Shown here: one piece after another, positions 22,760 to 33,574 of the stretch
Numbering within the stretch: position 1 is the first letter of the stretch
How the letters are laid out: each line of letters begins with the position of its first letter
Source of the DNA: Akebia trifoliata
Taxonomy: Eukaryota > Streptophyta > Magnoliopsida > Ranunculales > Lardizabalaceae
DNA length: 64,000 bases
Assembly (NCBI GenBank): GCA_017979445.1
Contig: CM030709.1
Location: 3,941,001 to 4,005,000 of the forward strand
Direction of reading: 5' to 3'
The notes under the pieces: model-generated
What the model saw: the letters and a program-made list of their open reading frames with translations, nothing else
Database searches by the model: none
What the model was told of the DNA's origin: nothing
Position numbers and translations under genes: made by a program

Positions 22760-24135
22760 CAACATAATCAATGTTGAATTGGTATGATTCATTATTTGAG
22801 GGTGGTTGAGTCAGGGAATGTCACCCTCACCTCAACTTTGATAAGTATCAGAAAATATCACATTTAAGGAGAAGATTTGGTGCAGGGGAATGTTCAAATA
22901 TCATAAAATTCTTCATTTTATTGGGACTATGATTTCTGGTCCGAACTGGACATTTTATCGATTTAATAGAATATTCTATTCTTTGGAGCCTATTCATTTC
23001 TTGTTCAAATTGTCCTACTAGGTGAACTATTGTATTGTTCTATGAATTTAAGAGTTAGCTCGGTTAATACCGTCCTATCAGGTATGCTGTGTAAGTTGGA
23101 GTGAGTTTTAGCTTTGTCTACTAATCGTTTTCAACTTTAACTAGACCTCAGGTCAGGCATCGACAATTTCTTGCTTTGCTTATGTGTGGTTAGAATCCGG
23201 TGTACGGCTCCGATGGACTCTGTTTCACTAATATGAAGTTGTTCCTATCACCTCCCTCCTTGTGTTGGTGTGGCACCTGTCAAAATCACTCCGACGCTCA
23301 AGTTAGAAAAGTAGAGCAGATAGTCTAAGGAATTGGTTAGACTCTCAATCCGTCCAAAAGATCCTTCCTACTGTGTTTACTATGTTATTTATGGACCTTG
23401 ACTGCGAATCAAAGTTTCCCCCATTCTCGGGCGAAGATCCTGGAGAATCCCCTAATTCGGTGGATCCATAAATGCAAAAGAGGATCTTCTGAATTGGTCG
23501 TATTGTACCGTAGAGATCTCCTCCGAGATCTCTGGGATTGACGTGTGTACATCAAGATTAGGGTTACGATTTTTTTATGACTAGGTCTGCCTGCTTGGCA
23601 GTCTCACATACTGTTTACTACCCTTCTAGCCAGGTTAGGGAGGCCTTTGCTTTGACCTACCCTACTGAAGGGTAGCGCCCATATGCTAAACTGCGCATGA
23701 TACTACTTAATCTGCTTGGACATGTGTACGGTTCAAATATGTATGCAGTTATTTCCCTTTATACTTTTAATGATTTTATGGTACTAGTGCTTTAAGCTCG
23801 ATATTTCGTTCTGAGCTTATCTAATCCCCAAGGACACATGTCCTTAACACACAACATGACAAAAATGGTCTCTACATTTTCCAAATTATCTTATTTTATT
23901 TTCGATAGAAGTTAACATTGTACATAACTTTTATTGCCATTCCAACTTTTACTTGTAACACATCAATTTATGAAAGTAGATATAGCACACTAAGTAAAAA
24001 TAAATACACCCAACAAATACTTTTCTCTCAAAGATTTTCAAAGGAAAACACTACTAGTGAATCACACTTGAAAATAAATCTCAATTATTGGTTCCATAGT
24101 CTTCTTGGGGATTAGGGGTACTTACCATCCATGGC
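22760..24135. other. Non-coding spacer and 3' flank of UGT copy 1
   Basis: No gene seen. About 23182-23768 is absent from segment B, as an insertion here or a deletion there; its ends show no clear repeats. From about 23930 onward the sequence (CCATTCCAACTTTTACTTG) matches the 3' flanks of UGT copies 2 and 3. Confidence 0.5.
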
Positions 24136-25611
24136 CTACTTGTCTTCGACGGACAGATTTTTGATATCTTGGATCAAGAGTTTCATGCTGAAGTGAGAAG
24201 AGCCATCCTCTTCCATTGCTGTCCTTGCCATCACCCCAAGCTCTTTTGCTCTTTTCCTTCTCTCTTCTCCTTCTTCACTGACATCCATTAGTTTCTTCAT
24301 AGCCTTCTCAACATCTGACTTCTTCACCAACACTCCAACCTTCTCTTCCTCTCCCCACAAAACAGGTTCACTAACCCCAACCCTTACTCCAATCCCCAAA
24401 GCTTGTACAATCAGCTTCTCATTTAAGAATTGCTCTGTAAACATAGGCCAAGTTATCATTGGAACCCCTGCACACACTCCTTCCAATGTCGAATTCCAAC
24501 CGCAATGCGTTAAGAATCCTCCGATCGATCGATGTGACAATATCAGTACTTGTGGTGCCCATCCCCAAATTACAAGACCCATATTTTTGTTCCTCTCCAC
24601 AAATCCATCTTCAGATAACCATTTCTCCAACTCCGAATATCGCTCGCCCCCTTTGATCACCCAAACAAATGGACATTTTGATGCTTCTAAGCCCAATCCA
24701 ATTTCGATCAATTGTGAAGGAATTAAGCGACACATACTACCTAGACAAACATAAATGACAGAATTTGGCTCTTTCGAATCAAGCCAATTCAAACAATGCT
24801 TGTCTTCAATTGCCGACTTCTTACCTCTCTCAGCTTTATCTAACACATCATTGTTACACAGAGAAACTGGACCAACACACCACGATTTGTTATGTTTCGC
24901 CTTCTAGAATTCCTCGACATATCTAGGCTCCAAATCATTGAAACTATTTACCACCACACCGTATGCAGTTAATTCAGCCTCTTCTATCTGTTTCACAAAA
25001 TCTTCAAATTCGTTAGAGCGTAGATATATGAAGTCCGGTAGCTGGGCCTTTGTTACCTCAATTCGATCAGGCAAGCCTGGCACAACGAAAGGCTCCGAAT
25101 CAGAAGTGACACTTTCAAGATCCATGTAGTGGATTATATTGTGCCAGCACAATAGAGAGAAACAACAAAAACCGTGGAAGACAAGTCTTGGAATTCGAAA
25201 TTTCCGAGCTGTCTCATTCGTCCAGGGAAAAATAAAATCAGAAATTAAACAACTCGGGACTGGTTTTAATTCTGCGAGTGATTGTTCTAATGGTTGTTGA
25301 AGCATAGTAATTGCTAATAGGAACTTTTTAAACAAGTCTAGCGAACGGACAGTGTCCGTGTTTTCCATTCCCTCAGGTAATCCTGCTTCTTGCCATGGGA
25401 ATGGAAGTTGGAGAACTCGAATTGGGAGACCAGAATCGACGGCACGATCGATAATTGATTTGAAGCGTAAGCCGTTGAGGGGTGTTGTGACTATGGTGAC
25501 AGTCACACCATGCTCAGCAAAGAGCCTAGCCATGTCGATCATTGGGATCATATGGCCTTGGGACAAATGAGGAAACAAAATGAAATGAAGTTGGTGGCAT
25601 TGTGGAGCCAT
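24136..25611 (-). pseudogene. UGT copy 1: full length but with one in-frame stop
   Basis: The reading frame is continuous from MAPQCHQLHF (25611) to the stop at 24136 except for TAG at 24904-24906, where copies 2-4 have CAG (Gln) in the EEFQKAK or EEYQKAK stretch. The stop falls at residue 236 of 491, between the acceptor and donor domains. Everything else is kept: His20 in SQGHMIPM, the ISD motif, and a complete PSPG box with the final Gln. The C terminus (NLSVEDK) is 8 residues shorter than in copies 2 and 3. A stop in an otherwise clean frame suggests recent loss, a segregating null allele, or a base error. The GTG at 24846 is not a credible restart. If translated, the product would be a 235-residue N-terminal half without the sugar-donor site. 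Confidence 0.9.
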
Positions 25612-25670
25612 TGTGGGATGGATGGATGGACGGATCGCGTTAAGTGGTTAGAGTTTTTGGGTTGGCGAGT

Positions 25671-25679
25671 GTTTTATAA
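25671..25679 (-). promoter_or_regulatory. TATA box of UGT copy 1
   Basis: Minus-strand TTATAAAAC, about 60 bp upstream of the ATG. The same motif is kept at nearly the same distance in copies 2, 3 and 4. Confidence 0.6.
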
Positions 25680-26559
25680 GGGTAGAAAGAGGGGACGAAG
25701 GTTGTGGGTGTGCGTAAGCTGAAACGTTAGTATTGGAATTTTTTCCAACTATAGCTACTTATTTATTTATTTATTTGGACTTTTGTCTCGCATCAATGTA
25801 ATTAGTCCTTGTTTTCAGGGAATCATTTTTTCAGAAGAGGAACTCTTTCCTTACTGAGATAGTGAGTAAAAAAGGCCTTACTAAGCCTTATCCACCGTCA
25901 AATAGCCGTCAAGATGTGTAAAATAAGATCTCAGGTTTTGTTACAAATCTTAAGGACTTGATTTACAAATCTCAAGGACTTCTTGACGATGGCTGTGGCT
26001 TAGTAAGATCATTTTTACTCACTATCTTAATTAGTCAGACTCTACATTTTTCTTAGGAATCTTTAGGGTATGCATATACTCAAACGTTAGCGTTAGAGTT
26101 TTTTTCCTAGTAACCACTTTACTACGCCACAAAGGTTTTAGTGGCGTATGCTAAAACACTGGCATTGGAGTACTTTTATTTATGAGTCGTGATAATCTGA
26201 CTCATACTCAATTGACTTACTTGACATGACAAGCTGGCAAATTGTTGATAGGCTTTTCTTGGGATACAAAACTGCACCTTTTTATAGAGAACCGTTGTTC
26301 TGAATCCCAAGAAGAGCACATCTACGATCCCCAAGACTGTCACATCATATAAGTCGATTGAATTACCACGTGGCTAAGTCAGATTATCAGTACTCTTCAT
26401 TTATTTGGACTTTTCACATCACCATAGTTAGTCCTTGTTTTCAGGGATACATTTTTTCTTTGAAATTTTAGCGTATCACCCATTTGTTTAAGTAAAGAGG
26501 TTACATAATCCAAAGATGACTTGTCCAAGTCGAATTGTTTAAATAAATAATTTTACAAT

Positions 26560-26930
26560 GAAAAATACTTTCCTTACTCTTTGATTAACATTTCAAATCT
26601 TATTAAGGGTTGTTGAGCTTAAATGGATTCTCAAATTGGCAATCAAACACCATAACCCTCTTGATTTCATGGAAAAATTGATATTAAAAATAATAAAAAA
26701 AAAATTTTGAAATTTGATCCAAGGTTTTGAAAATGGATGGCTACTTAACTCCCACCAAACTCTCAAATTCAAATTTAAAATTTAATTGTGAAATATCCCC
26801 TTTAAAGTTTTTTTTCGAAGTCCATAGATTTTTGTCCTCTATATTCCTGTGACACTAGATCATGTTTTTGAACTCAATGACCTTAGTAAGATTTGAAATT
26901 TTAGCAAGATAGTAAGGCTGGCCTTACTCT
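26560..26930. mobile_element. Member of the CTTTCCTTACT foldback family
   Basis: Begins ACTTTCCTTACTCTTTG with TTTCAAATCTTATTAAGGG, and ends AGTAAGATTTGAAATTTTAG with GATAGTAAGG. The interior has TTGATCCAAGGTTTTGAAAATGG. Same family as 31500, 44185 and 58662. Confidence 0.6.
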
Positions 26931-26984
26931 TTTAAAATTACGTGTGATTTAGACATCACCACTTTTTTAGAATTTTAGAGATAC

Positions 26985-27650
26985 TCCTATGGGTACCGAT
27001 TACATGCTTCCTTTGAGGCTTTGACTTCAGTCGTTTTAATAGACTAATGATCTAAATGCCCTTGTCTTCAACTTCTACTCAAAATCCAACTTTCTCTTCT
27101 AAAAACCAATTATCTTTAACCTTTTTAAGGGAAAGTTTTACCCTTATCTTCACTTTGAAGATTTTATCTACTTCAACCTTCAAGTCTCAAGGAAAGATAA
27201 TATTTTTTTTTAAGAGTAAAATGATGATTTTTTTTTTATTAAAAAAAAAAAAGATTAGGATTTTTGACAATGGGCAAAAGGTTATATAAATTAAAGTCAC
27301 CAAATGAGTTTGTAGATGATTGGTTTTGGGAAGAATAATGAAACAAGATTTGGGGAAAGAAGAGAAGGATGGAATTTTTCATAGAAAACTCTAAGGTTTT
27401 ATACAAAGGGTTAAATGCTACGTTGAAAATGAAAAATTTCCTAAAAGATAACATAGAAATTTAATAGCAAGAAGATGACTTTAGGAAGAAAAATAAGGGG
27501 GTTTTGTCAAAAGTTGAAGACAAAGACATTTTTGTCTTTTCCCTTTGGTTTATTAAGATGACTGAGGTCAAGAAGGCATGTCATAAGTTTCAAAATATAA
27601 GGGGCATCTTTAATATTCATCAAAAAGTGGGGGTGCATGCTTAAATAACC
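26985..27650. other. Non-coding, transposon-like remnant
   Basis: No gene. Phrases such as AAAAGTTGAAGACAAAGAC and ACTGAGGTCAAGAAGGCATGTCAT resemble the interior of the hAT-like MITE at 40147-40515, so this may be a longer relative. Confidence 0.35.
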
Positions 27651-27676
27651 CTAAAATTGTTTATTAATATGTACCG

Positions 27677-27960
27677 CACTACGTGAAAATTGGAAAATTC
27701 GACATAAGAATTTGACGGGCCAAGGCTCACGAATTTTAGAAACTGAATTTTGACGGTCTAGGACCGTCGAAATTCTTTATGTTTTCAAATTTAATGGCTT
27801 AGAGCTGTCGAATCTCATTCTTCATTAATTAGACAGTTTTGGTATGTCGAAAAAAAAATTGATAATGAAATATTCGACACCAATTTGACCTCTTGGTCCA
27901 TCGAATTTTATGAAATTTGACAGCCTAAGGCCATCAAATTTGGGCTTTTTTCACATTGTG
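27677..27960. mobile_element. CACTA-type MITE, 284 bp
   Basis: Left end CACTACGTGAAAATT; the right end inverted reads CACAATGTGAAAAAAGC. A 3-bp duplication CCG lies on each side (27674-27676 and 27961-27963), as expected for CACTA elements. The interior holds subterminal repeats of the kind GACGGTCTAGGACCGTCGAA. No transposase. Confidence 0.82.
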
Positions 27961-27963
27961 CCG

Positions 27964-28787
27964 GTGGGCATAGCAATGCTCAATTAAACAACTATTAATT
28001 ATTCAAGGAGGACCAATTTTGCTAAATTAGAGAATTTTTCGGAAAAAAATAGAAAATTTTGGGTAATGGATAGACCAAAATATATTGAGTGAGGAATATC
28101 AAAAAAATAATCAATTATTATTTCGACAATTCTTACCCTTAGTCGTTAATTTTTTTCGACACACTCCCCTTTTCAGTGATTTTTTTATTATGAATTTTTT
28201 CAAGTAAGAATCTAAATCTTGGGAATAGCGTTCCAACATTTTTGGGAGGGAAGGTCGAAGAAGGTTTAGCTCCAAAACCATTAGATTGATATTTAGAAGT
28301 GACCGAAGGATCAAGTCCACTGAGGTCAGGCCACATGTAAGGCATATTTGAAGGGTTCATGAGGATGATTTATCTTAGAGTGCTAATTTTATAAAAGATG
28401 AGTTGTTGTGTATGTTGTAATTTTTAACTACTTCAAGATTTTCAAATACAATGTGATGTTAGCTATTTTGATTAAAAGTGGTCTACACTTAGCTCTTATC
28501 TAATTTGGTGTTATTAAACACAAAAGTAACTTTTTTACTTGTTTAATTATATTGGATGTATCCAACACACAAGTTTTGGTTTTTAACTTCTTCTCTAAAA
28601 CATTTAATCCCACGTCAACTATGAGAAAGATTAATTATGTCTTTATATATTATCTTGCTTTACTTGTGTGATAAGATTAGAAAGGATAGGAGGCCTACGT
28701 GCCTACATAGGCTCAAAGGTAAAATCTAAAGTTTCAATTGGAGTTTTGATCCGTTGATCCGAAAATCTTAATCAGTGTGCACACCGC
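27964..28787. other. No gene seen
   Basis: AT-rich. The overlapping minus-strand ORFs at 28111-28360 show no family features. Confidence 0.4.
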
Positions 28788-28815
28788 GGGGGGGGGGGGG
28801 GGGGGGGGGGGGGGG
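28788..28815 (+). repeat. Poly-G tract of 28
   Basis: The longest G run of the window, starting right after ACACCGC. It ends about 45 bp before homology to the 3' flank of UGT copies begins, so it lies near a duplication boundary. Confidence 0.85.
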
Positions 28816-29047
28816 AAAATCATTGTTCTAGCCTCGTGTGTGCACGTAGGATTGGCTTGTTTTTTGCCATTCCAACTTTTACTTGTAACACATCAATTTA
28901 TAAATATAGATATAGCACACTAAATAAAAATAAATACACCCGCCGATTACTTCTCTCTCAACGATTTTCTAAGGAAAACACTACCAGTGAATCACACTAG
29001 AAAATAAATTTCAGTAAGGCATATTGGTTCCATAGTCTTCTTGGGGA

Positions 29048-30547
29048 TTAGGGGTACTTACCCTCCATGGCCTTCTTGTCTTGGATGGACAGATTCATGA
29101 TATCTTGGATCAAGAGTTTCGTGTTGAAGTGAGAAGAGCCATCCTCTTCCATCGCTTTCCTTGCCATCACCCCAAGCTCTTTTGCTCTTTTCCTTCTCTC
29201 TTCTCCTTCTTCACTAACATCCATTAGTTTCTTTATAGCCTCCTCAACATCTGACTTCTTCGCCAACACTCCAACCTTCTCTTCATCTCCCCACAAAACA
29301 GGTTCACTAACCCCAACCCTTACTCCAATCCCCAAAACTTGAACAATCAGCTTCTCATTTAAGAATTGCTCTGTAAACATAGGCCAAGTTATCATTGGAA
29401 CCCCTGCACACACTCCTTCCAATGTCGAATTCCAACCACAATGCGTTAAGAATCCTCCGATCGCTCGGTGTGACAATATCAGTACTTGTGGTGCCCATCC
29501 CCAAATTACAAGACCCATATCTTTATTCCTCTCCACAAATCCATCTTCAGATAACCATTTCTCCAACTCCGAATATTGCTCACCACCTTTGATCACCCAA
29601 ACAAATGGGCATTTCGATGCTTCTAAACCCAATCCAATTTCGATCAATTGTGAAGGAATTAAGCGACACAGACTGCCTAGACAAACATAAACCACGGAAT
29701 TTGGCTCTTTCGAGTCAAGCCAATTCAAACAATGCTCGTCTTCAATTGCCGACTTATCACCCCTCTCAGCTTTATCTAACACATCCTTGTTACATAGAGA
29801 AACTGGACCGATACACCACGACTTGTTCTGTTTTGCCTTCTGGAATTCCTCGACATATCTAGGCTCCAAATCATTGAAACTATTTACCACCACACCGTAT
29901 GCGGATAATTCGGCGTCTTCCATCTTTTTGCAATAATCTTTGAATTCATTCGAGCGTATATATACGAAGTCCGGTAGCTGGGCCTTTGTTACCTCAATTC
30001 GATCGGGCAAGCCTGGCACATCAAAAAGCTCCGAATCAGAGGTGACACTCTCAAGAACCTTGTAATGGAGTATATTGTGACAGCACAATAGAGAGAAACA
30101 AGAAAAACCGTGGAAGACAAGTCTTGGAATTCGAAATTTCTGAGCTATCTCGTGCATCCATGGAAAAACAAAATCAGAAATTAAACAACTCGGGATGGGT
30201 TTTAATTCTGCAAGAGCTTGTTCTAATGGTTGTTGAAGCATAGTAACTGCTAATACGAAATTTTTCATCAAGCCTCGCGAAGGGATAGTGTCCACGTTTT
30301 CGATTCCCTCAGGTAATCCTGCTTCTTTCCATGGGAATGGAAGTTGGAGAAGTCGAATTGGGAGACCAGAATCGACGGCACGATCGATTGTCGATTTGAA
30401 GCGTAAGCCGTTGAGGGGTGTGGTGACTATGGTGACAATCACACCATGCTCGGCAAAGAGCCTAGCCATGTCGATCATTGGGATCATATGGCCTTGAGCC
30501 AATTGAGGAAACAAAATGAAATGAAGTTGGTGGCATTGTGGAGCCAT
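29048..30547 (-). CDS. UDP-glycosyltransferase, UGT73 type, copy 2, intact
   Basis: A single exon of 499 residues from MAPQCHQLHF. A longer frame exists upstream (to 30637) but starts at a TTG, and the MAPQ Met agrees with copies 1 and 3. Catalytic His20 lies in AQGHMIPM and D125 in LISD. The PSPG box spans residues 351-394 (WAPQ ... HCGWNS ... FTEQ) and ends in Gln, which favours UDP-glucose. The hinge region FQKAKQNKSWCIGPVSLCN links the two Rossmann domains. Acceptor unknown; by family, triterpenoids, brassinosteroids, cytokinins or flavonoids are all possible. Its 5' flank (30550-32600) is shared with copies 3 and 4. It is one of two fully intact genes in the tight part of the array. Confidence 0.94.
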   Translation of the reverse strand: MAPQCHQLHFILFPQLAQGHMIPMIDMARLFAEHGVIVTIVTTPLNGLRFKSTIDRAVDSGLPIRLLQLPFPWKEAGLPEGIENVDTIPSRGLMKNFVLAVTMLQQPLEQALAELKPIPSCLISDFVFPWMHEIAQKFRIPRLVFHGFSCFSLLCCHNILHYKVLESVTSDSELFDVPGLPDRIEVTKAQLPDFVYIRSNEFKDYCKKMEDAELSAYGVVVNSFNDLEPRYVEEFQKAKQNKSWCIGPVSLCNKDVLDKAERGDKSAIEDEHCLNWLDSKEPNSVVYVCLGSLCRLIPSQLIEIGLGLEASKCPFVWVIKGGEQYSELEKWLSEDGFVERNKDMGLVIWGWAPQVLILSHRAIGGFLTHCGWNSTLEGVCAGVPMITWPMFTEQFLNEKLIVQVLGIGVRVGVSEPVLWGDEEKVGVLAKKSDVEEAIKKLMDVSEEGEERRKRAKELGVMARKAMEEDGSSHFNTKLLIQDIMNLSIQDKKAMEGKYP

Positions 30548-30585
30548 TGTGGGATGGATGGATGGATCATATTGGGTTGTTGAGT

Positions 30586-30594
30586 GTTTTATAA
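30586..30594 (-). promoter_or_regulatory. TATA box of UGT copy 2
   Basis: Minus-strand TTATAAAAC about 40 bp before the ATG. A deletion relative to copies 1 and 3 brings it closer to the start. Confidence 0.6.
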
Positions 30595-31029
30595 GGGTAG
30601 AAAGAGGGACAAAAGTCGTGGGTGTGCGTAAGCGCAAACGTCCGAATTGGGATATTTTACTACTAACTACTTATTTGTTTATTACTTCTGTCTCGCGTCA
30701 ACGTAATTAGTCCTTGTTTTGAGGGATACATATTTTTAGAGAGAAACTCTTTCCTTACTAAGATAGTGAGTAAAAAAAAAAGCCTTACTAAGCCTCATCC
30801 ACCGTCGAATAGACCTCAAGATGCGTAAAGAAAGATCTCGGGTATTGTTACAAATCTCAAGGACTTGATTTGTAAATCTCAAGGACTTCTTGATGATGGA
30901 TGAGGCTTAGTAAGGTCTTTTTCACTCATTATCTTAATAAGGCCAGTCAGACTCTACATTTTTCTTAGGAATCTTTAGGGTATCAACTGTTTGTGTAAGG
31001 AAGAGGCAACAAAATCCGAAGAGTAATTA

Positions 31030-31400
31030 TAATCAGACTCCCCCACATTTCATCAAGATACACAATTGCACATATTTATGGGGATGTGTGGTTCCGTATC
31101 CCAACGCATAAAGTCTATGGTTCTGGCACACCCCACATCATGTGAGTATTTTGAGTATGCCACGTTGGGAGTCAAATCATCACGACTCAAATTCAAATCA
31201 TATTTTTTAAAAACTAATGATTTTTTGACGCCTTCCTCTAACATTCGCCCCGAACATACAATTGTAGATCATTTACCTTAGGATACGCATAATTATAAAT
31301 CTTTTTCTTGTGTATCTTGAGGCAAATGATCTACGGTTCTATGATGGGGGGCATATGTAATAGGTGGCCATCAGATTTTCATGACTCTTTTTTAAATTCC
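31030..31400. repeat. Pair of palindromic elements upstream of UGT copy 2
   Basis: Two adjoining foldbacks. One centres on GCACATATTTATGGGGATGTG with GATACACAATTG and CAACGCATAAAG. The other has arms TAGATCATTTACCTTAGGATA / TTGAGGCAAATGATCTACGG. The same pair stands at 39655-40015 (copy 3) and 43720-44070 (copy 4). A free-standing relative is at 59265-59465. Confidence 0.65.
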
Positions 31401-31499
31401 ACATCTTGTATCGATGCATAGATACAAACTACAAAATTGACTTGTTCGAGCTGCCTTGTCTTATTTGAGTTAAATTATTTAGATAAATAATTTTAAAAT

Positions 31500-31860
31500 G
31501 AAAAGCACTTCCTTACTATCTGATTAATATTTCAAATCTTACTAAGATTCATTGAACTTAAATTGACTCTCAACTTGGCAATCTAACACTTAGCCATCTT
31601 CGTTTCACGGAAAAACTTAGATAAAAATTAATTGGGCTTGATCCTAGGTTTTTGAAAATGGATGACTACTAAACTCTCAAATTTAAAATTAGATGTTGGA
31701 AAATATATTTTATTAAGTTTTTTTGTTTTTAAAGTTCATGGAATTTTATCCTCTACATCTCAATGATATTGGATCATGTTTTTGGAAGCTACAAGGTGAG
31801 CTCAACACCCTAATTAAGTAAAGATTTGAAATTTACGATTTGAAACCAATGATATGCCTC
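31500..31860. mobile_element. CTTCCTTACT foldback family member
   Basis: Starts CACTTCCTTACTATCTG, has ATTTCAAATCTTACTAAG and TTTTTGAAAATGGATGAC, and ends near AGTAAAGATTTGAAA. It lies at the same distance from UGT copy 2 as its counterparts do from copies 3 and 4. Confidence 0.6.
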
Positions 31861-32676
31861 CTTTGACCTCAGTCATTTTAGGTCCTACATATAACTATCC
31901 AGAGCTTACCTAACACTGCCCCAATAACTGTCTTTCTATTGAAAAGGTTCATGAGGATGATTCACCTTTGGTCCAACATATATGACATATGTAAGATATT
32001 TATTTGACTCTCTTAATTTTCTAAATATTATTTCTAATCTCTATCACAACCTTCTGTGCATCACAACTTCCCATTATAGATAAGATACATGGAATCAATG
32101 TATCTCATGTACCATATTATCATATACTCTAATGATTCCAATTTCTGCCCTTAAGCCTTGGATTGCAGAAGTTATCATGGTTTTAAAACTCAGTTAAAAT
32201 TATTTATTAATATATACTTATATGTAAATAATTACAATTTTTTTTATGGTTTTAAAACTCAGTTAAAATTATTTATTAATATATACTTATATGTAAATAA
32301 TTATAATTTTTTTTATGTATAAAATAAGGTAGGTTAGAAGGTTATTAGTCTCAAGATCCTATTTCTATTTAGATAATAAATATTTATATTATAAAAAAGT
32401 AATTCAAAAAAGTACAAAACTTTGACTGACTTGGCAAAGATTTTCAAAATATCATCCAAAGTCATCTTTTTTTTGGCAAAACTTGTTCTTGGGGCAATAT
32501 CGAGATGACTCGGACAAGTTATCTAGGTCTCAGACAAAATTTGAAACCATGCATATTATTAACTTATGATTGCAGCCATACAAAATCCTAACAAGAAATT
32601 ACGACAATACCCTTTCAATGTAATGATCATAGTTACAACATTAATGTGATTAAAGTTTATAGATGACCTCTCTCAC

Positions 32677-32985
32677 TTATTCTCCATAGTCTTCTTGTCT
32701 AGGGATGGCCAGATTCATGATATCTTGGATCAAGAGTTTCATGTTGAAGTGAGAAGAGCCCTCCTCTTCCATTGCTGTCCTCGCCATCACCCCAAGCTCT
32801 TTTGCTCTTTTCCTTCTCTCTTCTCCTTCTTCACTAACATCCATTAGTTTCTTTATAGCCTTCTCAACATCTGACTTCTTCACCAACACTCCAACCTTCT
32901 CTTCATCTCCCCACGTAACAGGTTCACTAACCCCAACCCTTACTCCAATCCCCAAAACTTGTACAATCAGCTTCTCATTTAAGAA
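32677..32985 (-). pseudogene. UGT 3' fragment (about the last 100 residues)
   Basis: Begins inside the codons for LNEKLIVQVLGIGVRVG, just after the PSPG box, and runs to the C terminus. Upstream, the frame stops at about 32985, where the LTR-like sequence AATTTTAATGTGG starts. The N-terminal domain, catalytic His and PSPG box are all missing. Near the C terminus a one-base insertion changes IQDKK into IPRQEDYGE. Its 3' flank (32600-32676) matches that of copy 4 and not that of copies 1-3, so it is the remnant of a copy-4 counterpart next to copy 2. Confidence 0.9.
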
Positions 32986-33574
32986 AATTTTAATGTGGTT
33001 CGATAATAAAGACTACGTCCCAAGGAGAAGGAAACAATTTACTCGTAAGAGCTTTTTGAATGAACCACAAATAAGAAAACTAAAAAAGAGGGAAGAATCC
33101 AAATTATAAGCAATTACTAAAAGAGTTGTGATGAATGCACATGATTTGGTACGCGGCTGATGTAGCCAGGGCACATAACTATAGATCCTTTTCATCAGAA
33201 TACATAGGAAAAAGATGTGCAGTTATGTGCCCTTGCCATGTCAGCCGCATACCAAGACCGCGTGCATTCATCATTATTCTTTCTAAAAACAAAAGAGTTC
33301 TTAAGGAACGAACTCACCAAAGGAATCCACAATTTCCTTCTTGTCAACGCCTTCTCTTTTTTCATTTTTTTGCTAAATCGCCAATGACTTATCTCGCTAT
33401 AATAGTAATTAATCTAATGTAAATGCATTTTTGTAAGTTAAAAATATTATTTAATGTGAATTTGCTTCAACAATACTCACATTTCCATAGTCTTTTATGA
33501 GGTAAACACTTTTTTAACCTTAACCCGTGGTTCAGATCATGAAACAAATAGATAGGATAAGTGGAAGAGTCTTG

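Larger units (their letters stand above)
16990..25730. repeat. Segmental duplication, copy A (spacer plus UGT copy 1)
   Basis: This segment is collinear with copy B at about 32985-39400. Shared landmarks run in the same order: the LTR (17013 / 32986), the nested palindrome (18230 / 33575), the GAAGCAGACACGG-complement region near 19800 / 35220, ATGGGTTCTCCTTAGAAG (21016 / 35739), the gene-flank element (22089 / 36367), CTAATCCCCAAGGAC (23821 / 37446) and the UGT. Copy A is longer because it carries extra insertions at about 17610-18230, 20158-20833, 21094-21526 and 23182-23768. Confidence 0.85.

Noticed and set aside
30548..30637. 30-residue N-terminal extension of UGT copy 2
   Set aside because: It would start at TTG and run through the TATA box and leader; the MAPQ start agrees with the other copies.
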